From Nephrocerus scutellatus (Eukaryota > Arthropoda > Insecta > Diptera > Pipunculidae): DNA of 64,000 nucleotides. The position numbers were made by a program, and so were the translations under genes. Positions 13,151 to 24,969 of the stretch are shown here, in pieces (position 1 is the first letter of the stretch; every line of letters begins with the position of its first letter). Location: contig OX352762.1 in assembly GCA_947095585.1 (NCBI GenBank), positions 115,474,930-115,538,929 of the forward strand, written 5' to 3'. A model generated the notes under the pieces. That model was not told the DNA's origin. It did no database searches and saw only the letters and a program-made list of their open reading frames with translations.

Positions 13151-14893
13151 TATATTAAAAACGTGGTTTTTCGGTAATAACTCTTAATTAAGTCTTTAGA
13201 TTGAATTACAACTATCCATATGGCGAGCTGAGAAGCTCCGCTTTTCTTTGTAAATTAAACGGGTATATCATTTTTGAAGAAAGAAATTACCTATATTGGC
13301 TGGGTTGTAAGAGCCGGAGAAAAAGGAATAGACAAAGAGTTGATAAGACATAATTTCTGTCCACAATCCTAACACTGGATTTTAAGACAATAACTGATTT
13401 CAAAATATCAATCAATGGCGGCGCGTCATTTAAATCTTAAAACATCGCCGAAATGGATTTTCATCAAAGACGAGAACGCGCGCCAAAATCTAACTAAATA
13501 TACATCATTGTTGTGTAGCCAAAAAGAAATGAATTTTTAATTTTTGTGAAAATTGGTGTCTCATCGCCAGCACAAGCCTTCTGATGATGATTTGCCTGAT
13601 ATTTTCGTCCATCCGTCCAAAGCTCAAGCAATTGTTTTTGTTCCAAGATGTTGTAAAGTGAGAATTTATATGATACTTTATGGGCGCATCTCTGTTTGGC
13701 TCTTTCCATTTATTATGTCGTTCCGGTGCTGTGGGTCATCATCTGAACCTTCGAGAAATATAAAGCTGCAGTAAATTTATGTTCTTAAAGAAACCGCCCA
13801 AGGAGAAATCTTTCTTATGCATGTGGTCAGAGTCAGTTTGCAATTCTTGAAAAGAATACAAATTTATTAATAATAGCGATAAAACAGAGCACACACAAAC
13901 ATATGAAAGATAGAGTAGTAGACAGTTATTCATCATCATCATTATTCTCCGCTTTCTTAGTTTTATGATGGCGTCAAGTCATACATCATTCAATCGGAAT
14001 TGGTTTGGCCAGTCTCTGAAGGTGTTGTAAAAGTACAAGGGCGGCAGCTTTCTGTTAACAAATAAAAAAAGAACGCATTTGCTTAGATTTCCCTGGAAAT
14101 TGAAAAGGTCACCAAGTTAAATGCTTCATGCAAAGCGAACACCTTGTCTTATAAGATTGTAACGATCTAGACCTAAAGAGCATTGGATCCTAATCAATAT
14201 TCATATCGCATTAATATTCGTGAACGACCGCATCGATGTGCTGTGATTGTATCCCTTTGAAATCAACATTTTTATTGGTATTAATTACTAAGAAGTGAAT
14301 AATTACAGACACCTGCTGATGTGACATTCCGATGTGAATTCAAAAAATTCATTTCAAAACATTTTTAATTATTCCTTGGTATTTTTGTTACATTGGAAAA
14401 TACGTGTGTAATGGCATATTTTAAGGTACAATTTACAACTTACATTACAAGAATTTATCAATTGTTTCACAAATGAAATAATGAAATCAATTCGATCGGC
14501 ATATAAATTCCCTTTCAATTAAACTGTACATGTATTTTTTATTGAAAAGTAATAATGAAAATTTGTCTTGTAAAATGTAAATCGGTTCACATTCAGTTCA
14601 AAAATTCCTGAATTAATCCACATTTAGCGCTTATGCAATATGAACTGCCAACTTAGTCATAAAATGTAATAAACAAGAAATTCTGTTAGCCGATCTAAAA
14701 TATTACTTCGGCCAGCAGATATCCTATAAGACTTTAAGATGCTAGAAAGTATAGATAGCATTTATTGCAATCTAGCATGTCTTGGGATATTTTACAACTG
14801 CTAAATGGCGGACTTATTCTCGGTATTAGTTTTAGTTTAGCTTAGAAATGCTCGGTTTAACAATCGCAGTTAAGTTGGAGTTTACATCTCAGC
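13151..14893. other. AT-rich intergenic DNA
   Basis: I see no gene or recognisable element. It holds a short (CAT)n tract near 13929-13940. Small frames at 13494-13942 have no domain and overlap on opposite strands. Confidence 0.5.
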
Positions 14894-14908
14894 ATTTAGG
14901 AGAAAAAT
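14894..14908. repeat. Left target-site duplication of SINE
   Basis: The 15-mer atttaggagaaaaat at 14894-14908 is repeated exactly at 15223-15237, directly flanking the SINE. This is the signature of target-primed reverse transcription. Confidence 0.95.
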
Positions 14909-15222
14909 TGTTTCACTGTGCGCCGTGGCTCAGTGGTAATGCACATAGCTGCTGCGCAGGAGGTTCAGGTTCGAATCCCAGCAACACCAAAAGTGTTTTT
15001 CACGGTGTCCCACCTCTCGCGAATGGGTGACAAACGTTCCGAGAGTAATACCAATACCTTGTCACGGAAAGCTTCTCAATTCGCCGTTCGGATCCGGCCT
15101 TAAATTGTAGGTCCCTTCCATTTGTGTCCAAAACTTAACATGTGCAGCACAAATGGTCGCGAGAAGTTAGGCCTTGGACCGCAATGGTCTGTCGCGCCAA
15201 ATATTATAATATTATTATTATT
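14909..15222 (+). mobile_element. tRNA-derived SINE, complete copy
   Basis: The 5' end is tRNA-like: tggctcagtgg is an A box and ggttcgaatcc a B box of an RNA polymerase III internal promoter. A tRNA-unrelated body follows (ttttcacggtgtcccacctc, cttctcaattcgccgttcgg, gtaggtcccttccatttgtg, gcgagaagttaggcc, ttggaccgcaatggtc), ending in an (ATT)n tail. Perfect 15-bp duplications flank it, so the ends are exact. Three more copies lie at 48935-49222 (minus), 51795-51995 (5'-truncated) and 54905-55200. It would be mobilised in trans by a LINE; which one cannot be told from this window. Confidence 0.95.
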
Positions 15223-15237
15223 ATTTAGGAGAAAAAT
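15223..15237. repeat. Right target-site duplication of SINE
   Basis: This is an exact copy of 14894-14908, directly after the (ATT)n tail of the SINE. Confidence 0.95.
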
Positions 15238-15479
15238 AGGCTTTACTTAAACTTATACTAAGCAGCAAGTTTAATCGGAAACGCCTGTTAGGAACATTTG
15301 GGTCTAACATATTTGAGTGACAACATATCAACAAAACAAAGTAAGGATTGCGGATAATTGCATCAGTATATCAGGAATATGGCATAACTAAGAACTGCTT
15401 GTAGTGAATTTTGCGCAAGGACTTGAACTAGCATCGGGTTGACTTAAGAACGACCAGAAGCTGCGATATATCTTCAGTT

Positions 15480-15995
15480 ATTGGGTCCTACATATTTGCG
15501 AAATCAATCCCGATTTCTCATTGCATGATCATTCTCAGCGATAAGGTCTATTTCTGTCGTAACGGCTTTGTTAATAATCGAAATTGTCACTTTTGGGCAA
15601 GTCAGCAACCCCAAGCTATACACGAAATGCCATTGCACAAACAAAAGGTGAGTGTTTCATCCTGGACTGGTCATTAGCCATCAATTTTGTCAATCAGTCA
15701 AATGGATGTTAATACCGGACCATGTTGACTGACTAACTATTTTTGACTTGAAGCACATATAGGTTCAACAATATGCACAGCACACACAATGCTGCACAGC
15801 TGGTCAAACAATCGAGTTACTGAAGTCGGTGGCCGTGTTCCTCGTTCATGTGATTGGACGCCTCTGGAGTTTTTTGTTTGGGGCTATGTTTAGTCAACGA
15901 TATCCGGAGTATTTAAAAACAATACTCAGTGAGATTTGAACATGTGCCGTTATGCTATTGAAATTAATCGAGGAAAAGATGTAAACTTAGGACAG
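15480..15995 (+). mobile_element. mariner-type transposase pseudogene, copy 1
   Basis: Conceptual + translation across frames gives segments familiar from Tc1/mariner (IS630-like) transposases: CRNGFVNNRNCHFWASQQP near 15550-15610, then IHEMPLHKQKVSV, then QQYAQHTQCCTAGQTIELL where QQDGA-H-A is usual, then PRSCDWTPLEFFVWGYV near 15837-15890, close to the family motif PPRSCDLTPLDFFLWG. The D of that motif's neighbourhood is kept, but the QQDGA aspartate is lost. Stops and frameshifts occur and neither end nor an inverted repeat was found. A minus-strand relative is at 52810-53150. Confidence 0.85.
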
Positions 15996-15999
15996 ATTT

Positions 16000-17080
16000 G
16001 AACTCGAGTCGAGTAAACTATCTTTCTTCGCCCACCCAGTGCTATAAACAGTGTGCCACAAATTACACGTAGCAATTGACTGCTTTTTGGAAACTTCAAG
16101 TAAGCGTCATTCTCATTTTGATTCGCTTCTCGATGGCTTTTTTGCATTGCACATAGATTGCATGAATCATTCTTCGTCAGCGAAATATTATGTTTTTTAG
16201 AATTTGTATTTATCTCGCTCCTCTATGGCATTGTTGCCGTCATGCCCAATTAAAAAATAAAAAATAAGGCCAGGTGATATAATTAGAAAACTATTGAGTC
16301 TTCCGTTTCCAGGATATATAAAAACCACATAGTAAATGGTAAACCGATTTTTCAAGTTTGTGAAACATACGTGGACTTAATTTCAAGTTTTAAATCGGTG
16401 AGAGTTTAACTAAACGGAAGCTTAGATTATTACTATAAAGTTATCCATAGTTGTTCTAGTTAAAAAGCATGAGAGTTGTAAACAGAACTTAGCGTTATTT
16501 ACATGTATATTTTATTAGCTAAGAGGTCAGCCTGCAATTTTCAAGTTTCAAGTATGATGATAAGTTCGTTATGATAGTGTGTGATTTGGTTAGAGTCTGA
16601 TCCGTCTTACACCTGGATACCTCGCAAGATAGTAAGTGACCGTTTTTTTCTTGATTGCTTCTTTAAACCTTTTTGGTAGTTGGGTTTAAGCTTAGCTTAA
16701 CCAAATAATAAACTACGAAGTTTAGAATATGATCAGAGAGCTACGACTATAACCGGCCTACGTTTTAATATAAATTTATTCTAGTTGTAGGCCTTTTTCT
16801 TTATTTAATACTACCTGTTCCCAGTTTCTTCGCTACCCACACACATGAATCCCTGTCATCCTCTTAGCACCGCTGGGTGGGCGATATATCTGCTAGTGAT
16901 TTACATTGAAAACTTCATAAAAATTGGTTTATAAATGTATTTTTCTATTATCAATATACTCAGAAAAACAATTTCTTTTTTATTATAACTTATATAAACT
17001 TACTAGTAATAAAAAACAACCCATAAAAATTTTTCATGTAAGTTCTCCAATAACCAAAATCTGCTGAATTCCACTATAAA
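16000..17080. other. AT-rich intergenic DNA
   Basis: I see no gene and no element that I can identify in this stretch. Confidence 0.5.
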
Positions 17081-17084
17081 TGCT

Positions 17085-17895
17085 GGTTGTGAAGCACTGC
17101 AACCCAACAACAAATGGTAAAGCAAGCAGCACTGCTCACAGCGCACACAGAACAAAGTCATTATAGTATGACATGATCTGATGCCGTATGCTATATGGGA
17201 AAAAAAAATTTATGAGACCACTCTACCCCGCGGTCCGATCACACTCAAATTAGAAGTGTTGTCATGGGAAAAATACAGGTGTGCAAAGCTTGGGCTATAG
17301 GAAGTGGGTTAAAAATTTATCAAAATATCTGACCAGCCAGCCACGGACACGCGAATAGTTAATATAGAGAATTTAAAAAAACAGCCCATAAAAATTAAAA
17401 TTTTTCTTATAAATTCTCGTGCAAAATTCGAAGAAAATCGGGTTCTTTTTTTATAAAATTTATATGGGTGCCCCGCGACCACTTCCAAATTTTTACAAAA
17501 AGTGATGTGAATCGAAAATACCTACATATGCTACAAAATTTAAAGAAAATCGGGTTCTCTTTTTATGAAATTTGTATGGGTACCCCGCAACACCAGGGCC
17601 CGATCACTTTCAAATTTTTATAAAAAGTATTGTCTATCGGAGATACACATTCGTATAAAATTTGAAAAAAATCGGGTAAATTTTGTAAAATATTTGTATG
17701 GGAGCCCTCCGACCCCGAGGCCCAAGGGACCCCAAATTTTTATAGAAAGTAAGTATTGTCATGGGAGGTACACATGTTTGCATAGTTTGAATAAAATCGC
17801 GCGAAAGTGGGCTGAAAATTGATCACAAGATCTGACCAGCTAGCCCGCCAGCCACGGGCACGCGGAGTTAATAAAAATAATTTAAAAAAGAGGCG
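17085..17895 (+). repeat. Dispersed repeat R with internal degenerate repeats, copy 1
   Basis: Module M (17130-17193) is followed by four or more related blocks of about 110-130 bp. Each has an aaaatcgggt-like start, then atttgtatggg, a gacccc/gaccccgagg GC block, caaatttttataaaaagt, then gtcat/tatcgg and a gatacacat end. The tail reads ccagccacgg-cacgcg. The reverse complement of 55200-55480 carries the same blocks and tail. It has no coding capacity, and its internal repeats fit a non-autonomous DNA element, but I cannot name the family. Confidence 0.75.
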
Positions 17896-20155
17896 TCTTT
17901 CGACTGGCACCGTGGACGTGTAGCACTAAAAGTTGCCTACAGCCGTGAACCAAAAAGTTAGCTTTCTCAATAAAATATTACGCGCATCTTCTTCTTAGTG
18001 GAAAAAATTTAATTTCTAAAGACCCAACATCCTATAAAGCTTGATATTAATTTTTAGGATGTGAAGAATGAGCTCTTGCTCTGATGAAATTGGCTCAATG
18101 CAAGTATGTATGCAGTATTTTGTATTAGACTGTTTGGTTATTTGTAGTCGGTTTTTCTTTTTGATCAAAAGGTCGATAACGACACTCAGTCCACATATTC
18201 AACCAAATATGATCATGAAAAAGCCATCAGCATTTTTCCAGGATAACGCTTAGTATTTGTTGTTACTGGAACAACAAATATATTACACCTTTTTTAAAAA
18301 TTGTAGAATTTAACCTCAATTAGTCTCGTCTCGTCTATCAGCTTATCAGGTTCATTAACACTTGAAAATGGGTTTAAAACCTATCAGTCTAGAATCTTCA
18401 TGGCATGTATGTTTTTAACTCTCGGAAAAATATTCTTACAAGGCCCCAAGGTAAGTTTGAACTAAACAAGCTTCGAAGCAAATGCGGACCTGTGCCCTAT
18501 TTATAAAATTTGTTTATCTCTTTGTAGTTGTAAATTGATTTAGTTCAACTTGAAATATAAATAACTTCCAAATTTGAAGAATTTTTAAAATATATCAAAA
18601 CTGCTTCAATGAGTAGAATAAAAGTGAAATAGACGGTCTCCTCGACAACCAACAATTTCAGTGCACATTCATGTGTAGTAACAAACAATAAAATTCTCCC
18701 TCATTATTTCATCTAACCACCTCATTGTCGACCAAAACCTATTCAGCGCCTCCCGCTAGTGTTGTACCGCTACCAATCAGGTGATAATATGTAATGTTTA
18801 AGAATCACTGCCACCAGATCCTTTCTGATTGATCATTAGTTTTTTTTTTTACTTTTTGTAACGTATGCATTAAATACTCAACACTTTGACGCACAAAAAA
18901 TAAATATGTAAAACATAATACTGTATACCTACCTATACTGTTACGGTGGAATGTTTGCAACATTTTGCTAACATAACCGGCATACACAACATAATGTAGT
19001 ATGTTCTGCTACACAAATCAGATCATGACCTGTCTTATACCTCTCAGTCAACAACCGTATAAGTATTTTACACATTTTGCCCTGTCTGGCTCGTGCTGTT
19101 GGACATCCAAAAAAAAATCCTATATCTTCTTATGCCTCAGCGTAGAGGTGAGATTAAGTGAGTTTGCTAATTCGAAGTTGGTATGTGCTGTTTCGACATC
19201 TTCAAGCGAAAAAATAAGAAGCAGAAAAGAGATCAGGGCCACCAGTCCAAATAAAATAACACACAAGAGGCATTTGTGCACAACATTTAGGATGGCATCA
19301 GTTTAATCCTCTGAGTCTGCTGGCGCCAGTCCTAAGATGCATTACGACAGTATAATAGGATCAGGTGCGCACTGTGCGTAACTTGCAGTGTTCTATACGC
19401 CTCCTCATTATTTGGCATCCTACACTGGTCATAACCTTTCCATACGTAGAAGTGCCAAAGGGTTTGGCTTTGTTTTCGTTTTACATTTTGTTGTTCGACA
19501 ATTGCAATGCATCGAGTTTATGCACAGTCTGTCTCCGTCAATGATGTTGTTCTTCCTACGAATTGTTTTTCTTTGGGATTGACCTTTCTTTTGTAGAATT
19601 ATGGCAAAATTTTATCGTTCAAGGCGAAAAGAAAAACATTCCGAATGTAAAATTTATGTTTTTCTTTGCCTTTTGCGAGTTAAAATTGAATTTTCTCGAA
19701 TGTGATTTTCAAAAACCAGCTATTTAACTTTGATCGCAGGTATCTATATGACCGGATTGACTTTTTATTGTTTTAATGATATTTCCGATTGATTGAATTA
19801 AGGTATTCTATGCAATGTCATCAGAGAGAATAAGAGATTTGTTAAGTCGGTTGAATTGTTATTTTTCAAGTGTAGTTTATCGGCTTAGCACATGGGTGCC
19901 GGCAGAAATATTTGCAGGGGGTGCATGCATGATGTAATTTATATACACGGTGTCGCCTAATTCGTCAAGGATAATTTTGGAAGTGGTTCTTGGGTATATT
20001 CTAAGAAAGAAATCGTTCTACAATAAGGGTCTATCTCCAATGTTGACATGATTTATCGGGGATTTACGAAAAAGCTTACTTTGGTGTACCCTGACCCATG
20101 TTAGCGGAAATCTCTCTGTTCATACTAGTGGTAGAAACCTCGTTTATTAGTTTTT
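17896..20155. other. Intergenic DNA, nothing recognised
   Basis: Small frames at 18068-19582 have no coding features. I see no repeat shared with other parts of the window. Confidence 0.45.
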
Positions 20156-20159
20156 TTGA

Positions 20160-20560
20160 CGGAATAATTAAATGGGGAGAATACAATCGAGTAGCATTTA
20201 AGGGCTCCAAAGCCCAATGCTGTCTCCTGTCGCCTAAGCGGATCTTAAATCCACTGCAAAGTTTCGTTGAAATGACCTCTGTCGCCAAAAATTTTTAGGT
20301 TTTAGGTAAGAAATATTTAGGTTTCATAACACGATGCAAGAAATATAGCTTGTTCCACGTGGCGCTCTAAATGCTCAGCAGTTTACCATCAAACCCATCT
20401 TCAGTCATACAGTTAAGTTCAGAGATTCGATATTTAGCCGTACAACACGTCTGTGAAATGCTCTGCCAAACTCTGTCTTTTCACATCGCTATGATCCGCA
20501 GGCATTCAAAGCATAAGCTCTTAGACATCTCCTCTTTCTCCTCCTTTCGGCGAGTGCAAT
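20160..20560 (+). mobile_element. LINE A fragment, internally deleted
   Basis: Around 20185-20260 the + frame gives NRVAFKGSKAQCCLLSPKR, matching LINE A at 39349-39420 and 46775-46840. After a deletion, 20375-20490 gives KPIFSHTVKFRDSIFSRTTR followed by L-stop-NALPNSVF, a LINE C-terminal tail of the form R-L-W-N-x-L-P. Frames change between parts. Confidence 0.75.
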
Positions 20561-20689
20561 TTAAAAAAAAGAGTGAAATTCTCCCTGATAGGAAAGACAT
20601 CACCGTGGTGGGGTCCAGCTGCATCATAAACTTTATCTGGAATGGTGCGGGGCTTTACCACGGAAGATAAATAAAGGGTCGCGGTTACT

Positions 20690-21265
20690 TAGAAATGCTC
20701 TTCGTACTTAGCGACCTCGAAAGGGCTACTGGTACTTAGAGATCCTTACATTTGGGTAACCTCTTCGTATTTGAGTAGTCAAGTCTAATATATGTGGGTT
20801 GGCCCTAGGATGGCTTATTGTCCTAGTGGCAAATGATAGGGTTCGAAGTTCCGGAAGGATATGCTGCCAGGGTCTGCTTTGCAACCGCCCAGGCACTCAT
20901 ACCTAACCGAATGGGAGATTCTTGATGCCAGAAATGACCAAGGTTGCGTTTGGAAAACTCGCTATCCTGATGGCAAATGAGATGGTTTAGGTTCCGGACG
21001 GATGTGCTGCCAGGGTCTGCTTTGCAATCGCCCAGACACTCATACCTGAAATTTCCGAAGCTATTGATGTCAGACCCTATCCAAGGTCAAATTGGTACCA
21101 CGGGAGTTGTCTTGCCCAATGGATAAGGTTGACCTTCGGGGAAACCGAGTCGGAGAGACCAGGCGGAACTCTTTGGAGGACTGGACTGGGACAGCTATGG
21201 TGTTCGTTTCGTTCGTGAAATATATCGTGGGGCTGTAAGGTTTACTCCTGCAAGGGAGCAATGCT
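20690..21265 (+). repeat. Dispersed repeat Q, copies 1 and 2
   Basis: Two partial copies lie in direct order. tgctgccagggtctgctttg followed by a cgcccag-cactcatacct block occurs near 20870-20915 and again near 21005-21050. The continuation (ccaaggtcaaattggtacca, ggataaggttgacctt, ggaaaccgagtcggag) has diverged counterparts at 23330-23455. It is unclassified, and an old coding origin is possible but not readable. Confidence 0.65.
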
Positions 21266-21269
21266 GGAT

Positions 21270-23115
21270 AGGAGATAGTACAATGAGTATGCTTCTTGTC
21301 GCAAGGTGGGTAAGCGCGGGTTTCGCCCCAGATCTACAACGATGATAGCAAAGACAAGCTTTATAAAAATAAGACCGTTAGTATCACGTCTGAATGATGT
21401 CTTTGGTTTTAGTTATAAGGGAACTAAAAGAACTCAAATCGATTGGTCTATGTGTCTAAAACTAAAGCGTCAACTATAATGGACTTAAGTGGAATTTAGT
21501 TAGCTGATGGAACGATACATTACATGCGAATCGTATGTTGTGAGTTGTGACCATAATGTGATGTTGGTCGATTTCGTTAATTGTTAGTTAACTTACACGG
21601 GAGTAACTATCAATGTGTCGATGAGGTGAGACATTCGGTAGCATTGACCTAAATTCATTATGGGTAACTTAAAGAAGAAGAGAAATTAGCCAACCTTTTT
21701 GTTCGAGATAAGAATGACCCCACTGTTGTCCTTTCTAGTTGAGGCTTAAAGTTGGGACCTTATTACATGGCACCGTCTCTGTGATTCCCAAAAATTTAAG
21801 ACAAATTTGTATATAGACAACGATGTCCTTTCCTCAATTTTATAACGATCTCCCTGGGCCAGAGTTGTAGATTTTAAAAAAAATCATCAACAAATGATCA
21901 ATAAGAAAAGCCGACATTTTTAATTTCTAACCAGATCAGTAACTCTACATATACATGTAGGGATATATATATGGCATATACATATATACTTTGTTCTGAA
22001 TCAAAATGGCAGTGAAACAACACACATTTATGTACAAAGTTCGAAGCTCACTATTCATTTGGTTGATGCCAAGTAATCCTAATTTAATAATTACGCTTAT
22101 CACTAGAACACTTAGCCAATTTATTTGCTCGCATAGAGTTTCGTAACGGCGCAGCGGCTGTATAAAAAGATAAATTCTACGATTATCCCACCGCGTAATT
22201 GCAACCCAAGAACGAGTTGTCTTCGAAATGAGTGACTGCGCAAACGCACGCTGCATAGGTGATGATTAACTACATGCCAGTTGAAGGTGAAGTTCTTAAC
22301 TCATCAGAAGAAGTGGTACTTTACCGCTCACTAATGCGAAGCAATGGTGTTAATACATGCGCAAACATTAAGTGTGCGGCGGGAAAGAGGTTCTTCGCTT
22401 ACTCTAATGGCTCGGCAATCACCAGCGAAGTGAAGGAAAGCTGACATATACAATTATTAGCACAGCAGTTTTGCAGATCTTGGTGCTACAGTGATGATGA
22501 TGTAATAGAAGAACTGATTACGCATGGGAGATATCTGAATAATCCTTTCGCATGAAAGCGGGAGGAAAAACAGATAACTTTTGTTATACAAGAATAACAA
22601 AGAAGTATGGGGTTGCATTAGAGACCAAGTTCATTTATAATTTCTATGTGTCAAAATTAACAAATTGGCGTTTAAAAATCAATAAATAATTGGTAATGAA
22701 TTATGCAAACAATATATAGACTTAAAAAACGAATTTCGAATTTACAAACTTTTAAATTTGTACGGGGGCTTCAATGGTACATAATTAGATACAGTCTCGA
22801 TGCATTTAAAAAAAATTAATACGAGTCGTACATTATATAAATATTATGGGTATTTATATAAGCCCGATAGAACTTGAATAGCATAATCTTCATCATATGT
22901 CCTGGGCTCCTACAAAAATTTGCCACCGGCTCCGATTTCTATAGTCATCCAGTTTGGCATCCCTAAATTATGGGTGTTTTGGTCAATGTTATCGTTCCAG
23001 CATAAGCCTCATTTTGCATAAATTAACCTAAAAAGGATATACCGAGCATGATCATCCTTGCTCATATGTGAATCCTGCCCACCAGAGCTTCTCGAGGGGA
23101 CCGTTGTATCTTACT
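21270..23115. other. Intergenic DNA
   Basis: No gene is recognised. A short stretch near 23070-23110 resembles the tail of the minus-strand LINE B-like copy (cctgcccaccagagctt against ctgcccaccaaagctt at 24355). Otherwise I can identify nothing. Confidence 0.4.
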
Positions 23116-23119
23116 CTAT

Positions 23120-23510
23120 CAATGTGTGGGATACTTGGACTTCGGTAGATAGATTGACTGGACTGCTGGTACTTAGAATTTAGAATGGCATCTATTTTCG
23201 TAGTTAGTAGCCCGGTCATAAATTGCAGATCTGCGATGAAGCCTATGATACCTTGCTATCTTAGTGGTAGATGATGTGGTTCAAGGTTCAGATGGATGTG
23301 ATGCTAGGGTTTGCTTCGTCAATTGCCCAGGTACACATATACCGAACGAACTGAGGCCATTGATGCCAGATCTCACTAAGGTCTACGGCTGGTATAACGG
23401 GAAGTTGGAGATGCCCACAGACGAGATTGACCTAGGTAAGCCGAGTCTGTGCCAACTTTTGTTTGTGGACCCAGTTCGTCCTGGCTTTGGTTTGCTTTGG
23501 TTTAATACCC
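23120..23510 (+). repeat. Dispersed repeat Q, copy 3
   Basis: tgatgctagggtttgcttcg, aattgcccaggtacacatat, ccattgatgccagatctcac and aaggtctacggctggtataa align with the copies at 20870-21140. The upstream piece (ctggtacttaga near 23168) also matches 20729-20740. An 88-codon frame at 23264-23530 spans it but shows no domain I know. Confidence 0.6.
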
Positions 23511-23544
23511 AATTCCGGGTAGGGTGTTAGTGTTGGTGCATCGG

Positions 23545-24142
23545 TGTGTTTTACTATATACTACCTTTCCCGGGAGCTCAGCCACCCGCCACATACCTTG
23601 CCAACACTACCACGGGAGGGGTGTACTATTGCCTAAACCTAAACAATGCACCACCTCGATCGTATTCGCACTATGTGGTTTACCGAGATTTTGTTAAGAC
23701 GCATATTCTGTAAGTTTCAGCTCAATCGACTCTCGTTTTTGATTTTTAGCGTCGTATTACAAACCAGCAGACATTAATTTATAGATTAAAGATTATTAGA
23801 TTAAAGTACGTACAAGGCAAAGCAGCACATAGCACACGTCATCACAATGACGCCGCTAAAGGCATGATGTTCATACAAAACATAACATAGAAAGAAGCGC
23901 AGCGAACAGTGCAGCACACAGCCCACAGTCATTATGATCAGTTCAGTTGTTTATTTGCAAAGTTGAAATGAAAAAAACGAAATGTCCTTTTATTAAAATG
24001 GAATAATATAAAGCCTATGCTCACCCTGAAAGTCGATTCTAAATATTGCTGAAAGAATTTTTGAAATCGGGCTAATAGTTCTGAAGATTACCTGCTAGAC
24101 ACAAACTAACATTACCTCTTTATAATATTAGTATAGATTGGT
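23545..24142 (-). mobile_element. Helitron-like non-autonomous element, copy 1
   Basis: Read on the minus strand from about 24137, it starts tctatactaatattataaag, continues with ggtaatgttagtttgtg, gattttgaaaaattctttc-like text, then ctttcagggtgagcatagg, and later cgacctcgatcgtattcgc-type text. The start is preceded by A and begins TC, as Helitron 5' ends do, and the ACTAATATTATAAA start followed by a TTGTG-type block is common in insect Helitrons. The same order occurs on the + strand at 60678-61115. About 165 bp of extra sequence (about 23777-23945), including a diverged module M, interrupts this copy. Confidence 0.7.
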
Positions 24143-24149
24143 GTAGCCA

Positions 24150-24965
24150 GGCGTGGAGCTGTGCATAATACGAGCGGTTGCCATCAACCCATAAATCGTC
24201 AATGGCATTAAAAAGTCCCTGATCCTATCAGTAAGTTAAACTGACACATCTGTCTCGCAAGTGGACGGTGATTGTTGTTTAACTTATCCGTGTTTCGAGA
24301 GGACCGTGTGTTAGAGCTTTCCAGGTATTCACATTAATCAAATAGACAGATTCTGCCCACCAAAGCTTACCGGCATCGCAGTAACACTCGTATATGTCAT
24401 CATTATAGAATGCCCGGAATCACCCTTATTCGCATATACGAACCAACAATTCTACGTAAGACTTTCCTCTCAAACACTAGTAAGAGATCAAAGTGCTAAG
24501 CATCTAAGTCTCAAATCCATATGTAAGTACTGCGATGACCATTGTCTTATAGTCCAACTGCTTTGATGGTTAAATTCCTGGATTTGAAGAGGTGGTGGCT
24601 TTGTTGGCTTTAAGCAACGTTGCACGTCGTTTGGTTCCAGTTCCAATTGTTATCGTCAATTGACCCGAAATAGTTTCTTCGTAGTCCACTACCTTAATTG
24701 GAGGACCAAAGTTGGATCTTCTGCGTGTCGTATTGACACTATACTTTGATTTGATCATTTGTATATAGTCCTAGGTTTTGTGCCGCCTGCCCGAATTTAG
24801 ATTAAAGCTTCTTATACATCTCTTGATTTTCTACCAATGATTTCAATATTGTCTGCATAAACCAGTACCTGGATGAACTTATAAACAATTGTTCCTGTCG
24901 CTTTTACATCAGAGTCTCGGATACATTTCCGTCAGTCCGTCAGCTTGTTACACTCATCAGAGTTA
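24150..24965 (-). mobile_element. LINE B-like RT fragment
   Basis: On the minus strand from about 24930: DVKATGTIVYKFIQVLVYAD then NIEIIGRKSRD, aligning with LINE B at 12588-12675 (DVTARGTLLYKSIQILAYAD). The catalytic box is YADN instead of YADD. Downstream are TRRRSNFGPPIKVVDYEE, then KTMVIAVLTYGFET near 24490-24550 (a V-L-T-Y-G-S-E-T type block), FERKVLRRIVG near 24445-24480, and a S-VTAMP piece. Many breaks are present, so it is a dead copy, and it is more diverged from LINE B than the others. Confidence 0.7.
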
Positions 24966-24969
24966 TAAC

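Noticed and set aside
14920..14995. A functional tRNA gene
   Set aside because: A and B boxes are present, but the cloverleaf is not maintained and the sequence continues into a SINE body with tail and target duplications.
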